A stretch of DNA of 64,000 nucleotides from Thiodiazotropha sp037384425 (GTDB lineage: Bacteria; Pseudomonadota; Gammaproteobacteria; Chromatiales; Chromatiaceae): the NCBI GenBank assembly GCA_037384425.1, contig JARROA010000013.1, positions 29,977 through 93,976 of the forward strand, given 5' to 3'. A program made the translations under genes and the position numbers. Below, one piece after another: positions 25,826 through 34,232 of this stretch. How positions within the stretch are numbered: the stretch's first letter is position 1; each line of letters begins with the position of its first letter. The notes beneath the pieces were generated by a model. That model made no database searches and was not told the DNA's origin. It saw nothing but the letters and a program-made list of their open reading frames with translations.

Positions 25826-26314
25826 ATGATCTGGGTCGATCTGCTGATCATCGCCATCATTGCCGTCTCGGCTATCATCAGCCTGATACGCGGTTTCATT
25901 CAGGAAGCGCTCTCGCTGGCGACCTGGGTTGCCGCCTTCACCCTGGCCTGGTTCTTCTTCCGATCGCTGGCCGTCCAACTCGAACCCTGGATTGACGTGG
26001 CGTCCATTCGCCTGGGAGTGGCTTACGCCATCATCGTCCTCGTGGTTCTCCTGGTCGGTGCCGTGGTCAATCATTTTATGAAATCCCTTGTCGAAAGCAC
26101 CGGCCTGAGCGGAACCGACCGACTGATCGGGATCTTTTTCGGCGTCGCCAGAGGCGCATTGGTGGTCGCCATTCTGGTGTTGCTGGCCGGACTGACGCCC
26201 CTTCCGGAGGACGGTTGGTGGCACGAGTCCCGTCTGCTGCCCTATTTTCAGGAGATGGCGGTTTGGATGAAGGGCTATCTGCCAGCGGACATCGCTGCGA
26301 ATTATAGCTACTGA
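25826..26314 (+). CDS. cvpA: CvpA family membrane protein
   Basis: A 162-residue inner-membrane protein with four hydrophobic segments, starting MIWVDLLIIAIIAVSAIISLIRGF in parts. CvpA is needed for colicin V secretion in E. coli and is widely linked to envelope stress; its exact activity is unknown. The ATG at 25826 follows GGGGTGG; a GTG two codons earlier is possible. It lies upstream of purF, the conserved gammaproteobacterial arrangement, though a hairpin separates them here. Confidence 0.92.
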   Translation: MIWVDLLIIAIIAVSAIISLIRGFIQEALSLATWVAAFTLAWFFFRSLAVQLEPWIDVASIRLGVAYAIIVLVVLLVGAVVNHFMKSLVESTGLSGTDRLIGIFFGVARGALVVAILVLLAGLTPLPEDGWWHESRLLPYFQEMAVWMKGYLPADIAANYSY

Positions 26315-26363
26315 CAACTTGGCCGCTATGACCGTAATCTGCGACACGAATGAATGCTGTGGT

Positions 26364-26390
26364 AGCCGCCCCCGCTTCGGGCGGCTTGCT
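26364..26390 (+). terminator. hairpin between cvpA and purF
   Basis: AGCCGCCC-CCGCTTC-GGGCGGCT followed by TGCTTT. It may be a partial terminator or attenuator reducing read-through into purF. Confidence 0.55.
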
Positions 26391-26423
26391 TTGATCTTCG
26401 CAAACGACCGGGAGAGCTAGGAT

Positions 26424-27938
26424 ATGTGCGGTATTGTGGGAATCGTCGGCAAGTCCCCCGTCAACCAGTCCCTGTACGATGCCCTTCTGGTGCTACAGCA
26501 TCGTGGGCAGGACGCGGCCGGTATCGTGACCTGCGAAAAGGGGCGGCTCTATCTGCGCAAGGCTAACGGTCTCGCCCGTGACGTCTTCCATACCCGCCAC
26601 ATGCTGCGCCTGAAGGGCAACATAGGCCTGGGGCATGTGCGCTATCCCACTGCCGGCTGTTCCTCCTCGGCGGAAGCACAGCCCTTCTATGTGAACTCAC
26701 CCTACGGCATCACACTGGCTCATAACGGTAATCTGACCAATGCGGAGGAACTGACGCGGGATCTCTTCGTCGAGGATCTGCGCCACATCAACACCTCCTC
26801 CGATTCGGAGATTCTGCTCAACATCTTCGCGCATGAACTGCAGATGCAGAACAAACTGCGCATCGCACCCGACGACATCTTCAAGGCGGTGGCCGGCGTG
26901 CACCGTCGTTGCCGGGGTGGATACGCGGCGGTGGCGATGATCCCGGGGGTGGGGTTGATCGGTTTTCGCGATCCCCATGCGATCCGTCCCATCGTCTACG
27001 GCAAGCGCGAGACCGACCAGGGGACCGAGTACATGATCGCCTCCGAAAGTGTCGCCCTGAACACCCTCGGCTTCGAGCGGGTGCGCGACCTGGAGCCCGG
27101 CGAAGCGATCTTCATCAGCAAGGAGGGGCAGTTCTACGCCCAGCAGTGCGCGGCCAATCCGGTGAAGTCGCCCTGTATCTTCGAATTCGTCTATTTCGCC
27201 CGTCCCGATTCGATCATCGACAACATCTTCGTGCACAAGGCGCGTTCCCGGATGGGCAAGAAGCTGGCGAAGAAGATCCAGCGGGAGTGGCCGGACCACG
27301 ATATCGATGTTGTGATCCCCATACCCGATACCAGCCGCACTGCGGCACTCACCCTCGCCAACGAACTCGCCGTGCGCTATACGGAGGGTTTCATCAAAAA
27401 CCGCTATATCGGCCGCACCTTCATCATGCCGGGGCAGACAGTGCGCAAGAAATCGGTGCGCCAGAAACTCAACGCCATCGACCTGGAGTTCAAGGGCAAG
27501 AACGTGTTGCTGGTGGACGACTCGGTGGTACGCGGCACCACCTCACAGCAAATCGTGCAAATGGCACGGGATGCGGGCGCCAGAAAGGTCTATTTCGCTT
27601 CTGCGGCGCCGCCGGTGCGCTACCCCAATGTCTACGGTATCGATATGCCGGTAGCCAGTGAGCTGGTGGCCCACGATCGCACTGATGATGATGTCAGAGA
27701 GATCATCGGCGCCGATCGTATGATCTATCAGGATCTGCAGGACCTCATCGACGCGGTGCACAAGAAGGGCAAGAGTGATATCGAACGTTTCGACTGCTCG
27801 GTGTTCAACGGCGAGTACGTCACCGGCGACGTCAGCAAGCCCTATCTGGAGCAGCTGGAACTGCTGCGCAACGATGGTGCGAAAACCAAGAGCGAGTCTG
27901 CTGACCGCAGCATTCTGGATCTGCACAACGACGCCTGA
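26424..27938 (+). CDS. purF: amidophosphoribosyltransferase
   Basis: A 504-residue enzyme for the first committed step of purine synthesis (PRPP + glutamine to phosphoribosylamine). It begins MCGIVGIVG, so Cys2 is the N-terminal nucleophile of the glutaminase domain and no propeptide is present. The phosphoribosyltransferase domain has the PRPP loop VLLVDDSVVRGTTSQQI near residue 360. The length equals the E. coli enzyme (505). The start codon follows GGGAGAGCTAGGAT. Confidence 0.97.
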   Translation: MCGIVGIVGKSPVNQSLYDALLVLQHRGQDAAGIVTCEKGRLYLRKANGLARDVFHTRHMLRLKGNIGLGHVRYPTAGCSSSAEAQPFYVNSPYGITLAHNGNLTNAEELTRDLFVEDLRHINTSSDSEILLNIFAHELQMQNKLRIAPDDIFKAVAGVHRRCRGGYAAVAMIPGVGLIGFRDPHAIRPIVYGKRETDQGTEYMIASESVALNTLGFERVRDLEPGEAIFISKEGQFYAQQCAANPVKSPCIFEFVYFARPDSIIDNIFVHKARSRMGKKLAKKIQREWPDHDIDVVIPIPDTSRTAALTLANELAVRYTEGFIKNRYIGRTFIMPGQTVRKKSVRQKLNAIDLEFKGKNVLLVDDSVVRGTTSQQIVQMARDAGARKVYFASAAPPVRYPNVYGIDMPVASELVAHDRTDDDVREIIGADRMIYQDLQDLIDAVHKKGKSDIERFDCSVFNGEYVTGDVSKPYLEQLELLRNDGAKTKSESADRSILDLHNDA

Positions 27939-28043
27939 GCGGCACCCGGCCACACTTCTAGAGCGTGTCGGCCACCGGTGGTCAGGCGGGTCGCTGAATC
28001 CATCAGCCTGACCGTCGGTGCGGTCTGTCCTGGCCCCCGAGAA

Positions 28044-28928
28044 TCAACAGCCTGAGATACGATCGAAATAGCGCGCGCGATAGAGCAGGCGTGGTTGTTC
28101 ACCGTCCCTGAATGCACTTCGGGTGTGCAGCACGTTGTTGCAAAGCAGTCCCTGACCCGCTTCCAGCCTGCCCTTGAAGTGCCAGGGGGAGGGCGTCTTG
28201 AGTATCGCCTTGAGGTGCGCAACCGCCTCCTGCAGCAGCGGATCGTCGCGCCATTCGATACTGCGACTGCGGTCGGTATAACGCATATGCAGGTGGCCGT
28301 CGGGATAGACGGCGAAGACCGGCCCTGAGCGCGCTGGACGCAGCTCTTCACCTTCGACCTCGTTGGCAGGGATGGTCATCGCTTGAGGATGCATGAGGGC
28401 GCGGATGTAGTCCGGATTTTCCTCCCGCAACCTCAGATAGACGATTTCGTGATCAAGCAGCTCATTTTCGCCCCCTTCCGCGGCGGGTTGCACACAGTGC
28501 AGCAGCAAACCATGGATCTGTTGATCGAGCCGGTTGTAGTAGCCATCGGTGTGCCAGGCGATCGGTCGGTTGGAGTAGGGGATGTAACCCTGTCGCAGGG
28601 CATCCGATTGGACCGTCAGGGAGGTGATCGCGTCGTTATCGGCACACATGTTGTGGTCGAGATGTTCAAGTCCGAATGACCGCCCCAGACTGCGAATGAT
28701 CTCCTTGTCACCATCGTGACCTGAAAGGCCGGCCCAGATCGCCATGTTGGTCTTTCGGCAGAGCGCCTGCAATTGTTCGTGCTCGGCAGAGGAGAGTTCT
28801 CTGGGATCCCGGATCTCGACGACTAACTCATTGATGTCATGCGGATAATTGGCGAGTTTAGTGAGTTTCCACTGCTCGAAGCCCGATCTGTTGTCGAGAT
28901 GGAATGGGGAATCATGACGTATCTGCAT
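28044..28928 (-). CDS. TauD/TfdA-family dioxygenase
   Basis: A 294-residue protein with the double-stranded beta-helix fold of Fe(II)/2-oxoglutarate dioxygenases. The iron-binding triad is visible as His126-x-Asp128 (in AWHTDGYYN) and a distal His near 268 (in NNVLHTRSAF), with the following Arg in RLLYRARYF likely binding 2-oxoglutarate. Family members hydroxylate taurine, carnitine precursors or other small acids; the substrate here is unassigned. It is convergent with purF and divergent from ubiT with an 80-base shared upstream region. Confidence 0.85.
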   Translation of the reverse strand: MQIRHDSPFHLDNRSGFEQWKLTKLANYPHDINELVVEIRDPRELSSAEHEQLQALCRKTNMAIWAGLSGHDGDKEIIRSLGRSFGLEHLDHNMCADNDAITSLTVQSDALRQGYIPYSNRPIAWHTDGYYNRLDQQIHGLLLHCVQPAAEGGENELLDHEIVYLRLREENPDYIRALMHPQAMTIPANEVEGEELRPARSGPVFAVYPDGHLHMRYTDRSRSIEWRDDPLLQEAVAHLKAILKTPSPWHFKGRLEAGQGLLCNNVLHTRSAFRDGEQPRLLYRARYFDRISGC

Positions 28929-29007
28929 GCACAGGATTTTCGCAGAACCGGGCGAGTATTGGTATTATTCCCGGTCATTCCACCGGTAAATTGTGAGGCC
29001 TGAATCG

Positions 29008-29484
29008 ATGCAGCATCTCGCCAGACGCCCGAAACTCCCCAAGCCGCTCGCGCTGCCTTTGAAACTGTTGCCGCGCAAAGTGCATGGCTATGCCCTGAGC
29101 AAGATTTTGAATCAAGTCTTCAAGCGCGAGATGCAGGAAGGGGAGTTGGACTTTCTTGAGGGGCGGACGGTACGTATCGATGTCAGTGATGCCGGACTCA
29201 GCTATATGGTCAGTATGCGCCAGGGTAGCTTCATCGAGTCAAGTCGGTCGCAGGCCGACCTGAGCATTCGCGGCAGTGTCTATGATTACCTGCTGCTGAT
29301 CACCAACCGCGAGGATCCGGACACCTTGTTTTTTCAGCGCCACCTGACCATGGACGGCGATACGGGATTGGGCGTTCACTTGAAGAACATGCTGGCGGCC
29401 GTTGAAATGGAAAACCTGCCGTTGCCCAACCGACTCAGACCGGCTATCGATCGTTGCCTGGCGGTCTACGAACGGTTCGCCTAA
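29008..29484 (+). CDS. ubiT: UbiT-like SCP2-domain protein (O2-independent ubiquinone synthesis)
   Basis: A 158-residue protein with an SCP2 lipid-binding domain (residues ~45-145), starting MQHLARRPKLPKPLALPLKLLP, matching UbiT (YhbT) in length and layout. UbiT binds isoprenoid ubiquinone intermediates and works with UbiU-UbiV when oxygen is absent. In E. coli it is divergent from ubiUV; here ubiU and ubiV lie 7.8 kb away. The ATG has GAGG ten bases upstream. The 3' end overlaps murI by four bases in convergent orientation. Confidence 0.88.
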   Translation: MQHLARRPKLPKPLALPLKLLPRKVHGYALSKILNQVFKREMQEGELDFLEGRTVRIDVSDAGLSYMVSMRQGSFIESSRSQADLSIRGSVYDYLLLITNREDPDTLFFQRHLTMDGDTGLGVHLKNMLAAVEMENLPLPNRLRPAIDRCLAVYERFA

Positions 29485-30275
29485 TCCGGCAGGCCCACCA
29501 ACTCGGCGTCCGCATCCCAAAGCCTGGTCAGCAGTTCACGCATCTCCTCCAGCGGACCACTGCATGTGAAACTCAGCGTCCCGTTGCCGGTGGTATCGCT
29601 GAGTAGATCGTTCTCGAGCAGCCGGCGATGCAGCTGGGCGGCTACCGCCAGGCCGGTATCGATGATCTCGATCTCGTCCCCCACCACCTGTTTGATGGCG
29701 TCGAGCAGAAAGGGATAGTGGGTACATCCCAGGACTAACGTGTCAATTCCTTTGGCCAGCAATGGAGCAACGGTCTCCTCGATCATGGACCGGGTCAGCG
29801 CCTCGTTCTGATCCCCGGCCTCGATGTGTTCGACCCAGCCGTGGCAGGGTTTGATGAAAACATCCGATCCATTGGCATGGCGCTCGAGCAATATCTTGAA
29901 CTTGCCGCTTCCCAGAGTGCGCTCTGTCGCCAGAATGCCGATGATGCCATTTTTGCTCTGTGCTATGGCCGGTTTCACGCCCGGTTCCATTCCAATGATC
30001 GGCAGATCATAGCGATCGCGCAGGGTGTGGATAGCCGCTGCCGTCGCGGTATTGCACGCCACAACGACGGCCTTGACCGGTAGAGTGAGAAGGTATTCGC
30101 TGATGGCGATCGCCCGGGACTGGATGAATGCGTCTGGCTTGCTGCCGTAAGGGAGATGGCCCCGGTCAGCCACATAGACGATCGATTCCGAAGGCATCTG
30201 TTCACGGATATGTCGCAGGACAGTGAGACCGCCGATGCCGGAATCGAAAATACCGATGGGAAGATTGGAAGGCAT
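29481..30275 (-). CDS. murI: glutamate racemase
   Basis: A 264-residue enzyme that makes D-glutamate for peptidoglycan. The two catalytic cysteines are Cys74 (VVACNTATA) and Cys184 (LGCTHYPFL), and the N-terminal IGIFDSGIGGLTVL motif is intact. Its stop overlaps the ubiT stop region by four bases on the opposite strand. The ATG at 30275 lacks a strong ribosome site. It is separated from the upstream hybrid-kinase gene by 180 bases. Confidence 0.96.
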   Translation of the reverse strand: MPSNLPIGIFDSGIGGLTVLRHIREQMPSESIVYVADRGHLPYGSKPDAFIQSRAIAISEYLLTLPVKAVVVACNTATAAAIHTLRDRYDLPIIGMEPGVKPAIAQSKNGIIGILATERTLGSGKFKILLERHANGSDVFIKPCHGWVEHIEAGDQNEALTRSMIEETVAPLLAKGIDTLVLGCTHYPFLLDAIKQVVGDEIEIIDTGLAVAAQLHRRLLENDLLSDTTGNGTLSFTCSGPLEEMRELLTRLWDADAELVGLPD

Positions 30276-30455
30276 GCCGGTAAAGCTTGTTAACCTTGAA
30301 TGAATTGAAAAAAATTACGCATTCTCTCGCCTTTGAGCCCTTTGTGCTTATCAGCAGGTTGAAATCTGGATTCTTGATGTTTGAGAAATCTTGGGCCCTT
30401 GGACGAGGTGGTGAAACATCCAGCCGGAGTTGGGCGCCATTGTCGGGAATGCCGG

Positions 30456-33185
30456 TCAGTTTTTCAACAGACGGTCTGTTTCAAGCTGAATCTGCTGTAA
30501 CAACTGTCTGGCTTTCTTTTCTGACTGGTTACGGCAGGCGGCATGGAATTGTTGAACGGCATAGTCGAGAGCGGGTACCCCACAGGACGAGGTGGAACCG
30601 TGCATCTTATGGGTGATCTCGCGCAGCACCGGCCAGTTGAGGTCAGCTATCCCGGATGTGAGGGCGACCAGGTGGTTCGGCAGTTCACGCTTGAGCTGTT
30701 CGAACATCTCTTCTGCCAGCTTATCGTCGCCTCCCGTTACGCTCAAGGCTTTATCCATATCGCGTGTCGGTAGTGACAGAACGCTGAGCGACGGCTGCTG
30801 TCGCCAGCGTGGAAGTTGATGCAGATGGTTCAGTCTCGATTCGTTGAGTACGTTTTCAATAATGGGCCACATCTGCTGCTCATCTATTGGTTTGAGCAGA
30901 TAGGCGTCCATCATCGATTCCTTGATCTGTGTTCGAGTGGTGGGTACGGCGTCGGCTGTGAGGGCGATGATGGGGGTGTAGCGTTTGGTGTCCACCTCGC
31001 TTTCACGGATCTTGACGGCTGCTGCAGTTCCTTTCATGCCAGGCATATGAATGTCCATGATAATGAGGTCGAAACTGTTCTTGGTTGCTAGGGCGACTGC
31101 TTCATGACCGTCAACGGCTTCTGTAACGACCGCGCCTTTGTCACGCATCAGCGTGCTGATGAGTTTGAGATTGATTTCGTTGTCGTCGACCACAAGAATC
31201 GCCTTGCCGGTGAGGAGATCCCTGAAACGGTCGCTCGAACTGGATGTATTGTGGATGTAATGCTGGCTGCGACTGGAAAAGATTTCAACCAGTACACCTC
31301 GCAACGTATGGGTTGTCACCGGTTTAGACAGGTACCAGTCCCCACTCAGTGCTTGATACTGGTCGACGATGGTTTTCTCGGTTGCACTCATGAGGATGAC
31401 GAATGGAAGCCAGCAGATCCCCCGTAATCTGCGAATTTCGGCTTCGGCAAAGCCTGATTGAATCTCTTCGTGGCCAAATCCCAGCACTACAAGGTCCGCT
31501 TGTGGATTGCATTCGACCGGAAAATCCTGCGTCATCACTTCGATGCCGAAGGAAGTCAGGAGGTGTTGTATGGAGAGGTGTGACAACTGATGCTTGTCTG
31601 CCAGGATGGCGCGCTTGCCGGTGAACGGCTTGGCGTTAAGCAAGCTTATAGATTCCACGTTGGGTGTGATCATTGGGAGTTCGACGATAAAGGTCGATCC
31701 TATTCCCAGTGTGCTCACCAGTTTGATGTCGCCATTCATCGATTGAGCGAGCTTCTTGCAGATGCTGAGGCCGAGGCCGGTTCCTCCATACGTCCGGCTG
31801 GTCATCGAATCAGCCTGCTGGTAGGTTTCGAACAGATATTGCTGAGCTTTCTTGCTGATGCCGATGCCGGTATCAGCGATACTGAATTTGAGTTTTCTTG
31901 CCCCCTGACTGTCCTCGTCGGCCATAACGCGTATGACCACTTCACCCTGATGTGTGAATTTGATTGCATTGTTCAGGAGGTTTACCAGTATCTGACGGAT
32001 GCGTGTTTCATCTCCGACTAGAACAGTGGGTACATCAGAATAAATCAGTAGAATCAGTTCAATCTGTTTGTCATGTGCTGATGGAGAGAGCAATGCAATC
32101 GGCTCTTCGAAGCACTCGGTGACATTGTAGGGAGCGGTTTCGGGCTCGAGCTTGCCATATTCGAGTTTGGAGTAATCGAGAATCTCGTTGATGATGTCCA
32201 GCAGGTTGGTTGCCGACTTGGATATGGTTTTGACGAGATCGTGTTGTTTCTTTGTCAGGTTTGTCTTGAGTAGAAGATTCGTGAATCCGAGCACTCCATT
32301 CATCGGAGTCCTGATTTCGTGACTCATGTTGGCTAGGAACTCGGTTTTTGCCTTGCTTGCCGAGAGCGCACGCTTTTTTGCGAGATCGAGTTCGACATTT
32401 TGGATTTCGAGTGCCTCCATGGTCTGTGTCAAGTCACTGGTAGCTTGGTCTATCTGTTGCTGCATGGTTTCGTGAGAGTTGTAAATCTCGGCTGCCATGG
32501 TATTGAAGCCTTCTTCAAGGTTTCTGATCTCACCCGTTGTACTCTCAGGCACGCGGACCGAAAAATCACCGTCACGCATTTTGCTCACTGCCTGGGTTAG
32601 TCGTGCTACCGGTCGTATGATGCCGCGAATGAGTACAAGGGTTATGGCTACGGTGGCGAGGACGCCGACAACGAGCATGATCAGCGAGTTGCGTAAAATG
32701 GTGCGCCTGTTTTCGTTTAGCCGAGTCTTGTCCATGTACACGATCACGCTGCCCATGTCTTCGGGGTTTACGCTGCCACCGGTCGGTTGCTGTTCCGGGT
32801 AATCCGCAACCTGAATCTCGTCAACGTTGAAAACGGCGGGTGCCGTGAATTCTGCAAAAGGGAGGCGATTCCTTTCCGTTGATTTCTTGAGATAAGTAAG
32901 CAGGATGCCCCGATTGTCGTAAACTTTTATTGCATGTACATCGGCCTGAAGAAACACGGGCTTCAAGCTCTGGTCAAGGATGGATTTGTCGCGCGTGAAA
33001 ATTCCATAGACGCTGATGGCTGCGGCTTCACTGGCAATTGAATGCCCCAGTTCATCAAAAGACTCGGAAAGCCGGCTGAGCTGTGACTTGATGAGATAGG
33101 TGGTGACCGAGAGCGCAAGAACCAAGGCGGGCAGGATGCCGATCAGTAGGGCTTGGGTTCTCAGTGAGCTCATCCAACGCGTCAT
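30456..33185 (-). CDS. BarA-like hybrid histidine kinase with Hpt domain
   Basis: A 909-residue inner-membrane kinase. In order: TM1 (about 10-30), a periplasmic region, TM2 (about 165-190), HAMP, coiled coil, HisKA (FLANMSHEIRTPMNGVLGF, His near 290), HATPase (NLLNNAIKF, GTGLGLS), a first receiver that lacks the phospho-acceptor Asp (ADLVVLGFG), a second intact receiver (VVDDNEINL, IIMDIHMPG), and a C-terminal Hpt (ITHKMHGSTSSCG). This is the BarA layout with one degenerate receiver. Its ATG overlaps the binding-protein stop by four bases, so that protein is probably its periplasmic input. Codon use is more AT-rich than in neighbouring blocks. Confidence 0.93.
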   Translation of the reverse strand: MTRWMSSLRTQALLIGILPALVLALSVTTYLIKSQLSRLSESFDELGHSIASEAAAISVYGIFTRDKSILDQSLKPVFLQADVHAIKVYDNRGILLTYLKKSTERNRLPFAEFTAPAVFNVDEIQVADYPEQQPTGGSVNPEDMGSVIVYMDKTRLNENRRTILRNSLIMLVVGVLATVAITLVLIRGIIRPVARLTQAVSKMRDGDFSVRVPESTTGEIRNLEEGFNTMAAEIYNSHETMQQQIDQATSDLTQTMEALEIQNVELDLAKKRALSASKAKTEFLANMSHEIRTPMNGVLGFTNLLLKTNLTKKQHDLVKTISKSATNLLDIINEILDYSKLEYGKLEPETAPYNVTECFEEPIALLSPSAHDKQIELILLIYSDVPTVLVGDETRIRQILVNLLNNAIKFTHQGEVVIRVMADEDSQGARKLKFSIADTGIGISKKAQQYLFETYQQADSMTSRTYGGTGLGLSICKKLAQSMNGDIKLVSTLGIGSTFIVELPMITPNVESISLLNAKPFTGKRAILADKHQLSHLSIQHLLTSFGIEVMTQDFPVECNPQADLVVLGFGHEEIQSGFAEAEIRRLRGICWLPFVILMSATEKTIVDQYQALSGDWYLSKPVTTHTLRGVLVEIFSSRSQHYIHNTSSSSDRFRDLLTGKAILVVDDNEINLKLISTLMRDKGAVVTEAVDGHEAVALATKNSFDLIIMDIHMPGMKGTAAAVKIRESEVDTKRYTPIIALTADAVPTTRTQIKESMMDAYLLKPIDEQQMWPIIENVLNESRLNHLHQLPRWRQQPSLSVLSLPTRDMDKALSVTGGDDKLAEEMFEQLKRELPNHLVALTSGIADLNWPVLREITHKMHGSTSSCGVPALDYAVQQFHAACRNQSEKKARQLLQQIQLETDRLLKN

Positions 33186-34186
33186 TCGAATATCCCCGTG
33201 GAGACTTCCTGCTTGACATCGCTCGGTGAACTGGGCGGCAAGCCCAGTGAACGGGCAACTTCGAAATTTATTGAAATAGAAAAGTATGTCGCCTGTTGTA
33301 CAGACCGCTTGATACGTCCCGTTTGTAGAAACTCAAGAACGGTATCGGCAACCTGTCTCGCTATGTCCTCTGGTGAAGTGTATACGGCAGATGCCGCGCC
33401 CGCTTTGACATAGGCGGAGGAGAAGCCAACGAGAGGTATATTGTTCCTGTAGGCAGTAGTCAAAATATGCGAGATGGTGTGGCTGTTGTGAATACGTGAA
33501 TCGGGAAGCGCCAGTAAGACATCGATATCGTTCAGGATGTGACTCAGGGCTTCGCCGACATCGCGTTCGTAGCGGACAATTCCGGTTCTGATCGTAAGGC
33601 CATGCTCCTTTGCGTTGTCAACAATGATCGATATCTTGTCGGCATCGCTTTCATGAATAAGCAGACCAACGCGTGCCGCGCGTGGAATTGTCGCCCGTAT
33701 AAGATTGAAATAGCGTTTGTAGGGTTGGTCGATAAAAATTCTGGCATGTGCGCTATGCTGGGGCGGCTCAGTCTTGTTTTTACCCGGAAAGGGCAACATG
33801 GCATTGATTTGATTGCCATCGTAGGATTGGCTGTCTAGCCATTCGGCGGCGCGTGTGCCAAGGGAGATGGTTAGAAACGAATGCTGTATGGTCTCTGGCG
33901 GCGCCTCGTTTGCGGTGATTTGCTTGAACACAAGGTTGTCGCAATCGATGCTTTTTCTATTGCATCCTGCGCTGACGAACTCTTCAGTGGCTGTTGCGAC
34001 CTCTGTATATACGGGCGCATCGCCACTCAGGATGAATATAATGGTTTTTCTCTTTTCATCGGCATTGAGTCCGACGCTAAATCCAAGCAGGAAGAGTGCG
34101 ACAAAAGCAAGCAGGACACGTGCACGCGAAAGCCGCGATACCGCGGTTTCATTGCTGTCGTGTATGATTGCGGATTGCCTGCGCAA
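33182..34186 (-). CDS. ABC-type substrate-binding protein (TrpX-like), orphan
   Basis: A 334-residue exported protein. The TTG start at 34186 has GGGAG six to seven bases upstream, the best ribosome site available. A hydrophobic signal (VLLAFVALFLLGFSVGLNA) follows. The mature part resembles the ABC_sub_bind family (PF04392), with VLLALPDSRIHNSHTISHILTTAYRNNIPLVGFS in parts and a SPEDIARQVADTVLEFL end. No permease or ATPase gene is nearby; instead it sits between a TonB receptor and a hybrid kinase, overlapping the kinase by four bases. A sensing rather than transport role is inferred. Confidence 0.85.
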   Translation of the reverse strand: MRRQSAIIHDSNETAVSRLSRARVLLAFVALFLLGFSVGLNADEKRKTIIFILSGDAPVYTEVATATEEFVSAGCNRKSIDCDNLVFKQITANEAPPETIQHSFLTISLGTRAAEWLDSQSYDGNQINAMLPFPGKNKTEPPQHSAHARIFIDQPYKRYFNLIRATIPRAARVGLLIHESDADKISIIVDNAKEHGLTIRTGIVRYERDVGEALSHILNDIDVLLALPDSRIHNSHTISHILTTAYRNNIPLVGFSSAYVKAGAASAVYTSPEDIARQVADTVLEFLQTGRIKRSVQQATYFSISINFEVARSLGLPPSSPSDVKQEVSTGIFE

Positions 34187-34232
34187 CTTATACTCCCAAG
34201 CCGCTCGAAAGTCTGACTCGAATAATCACTGC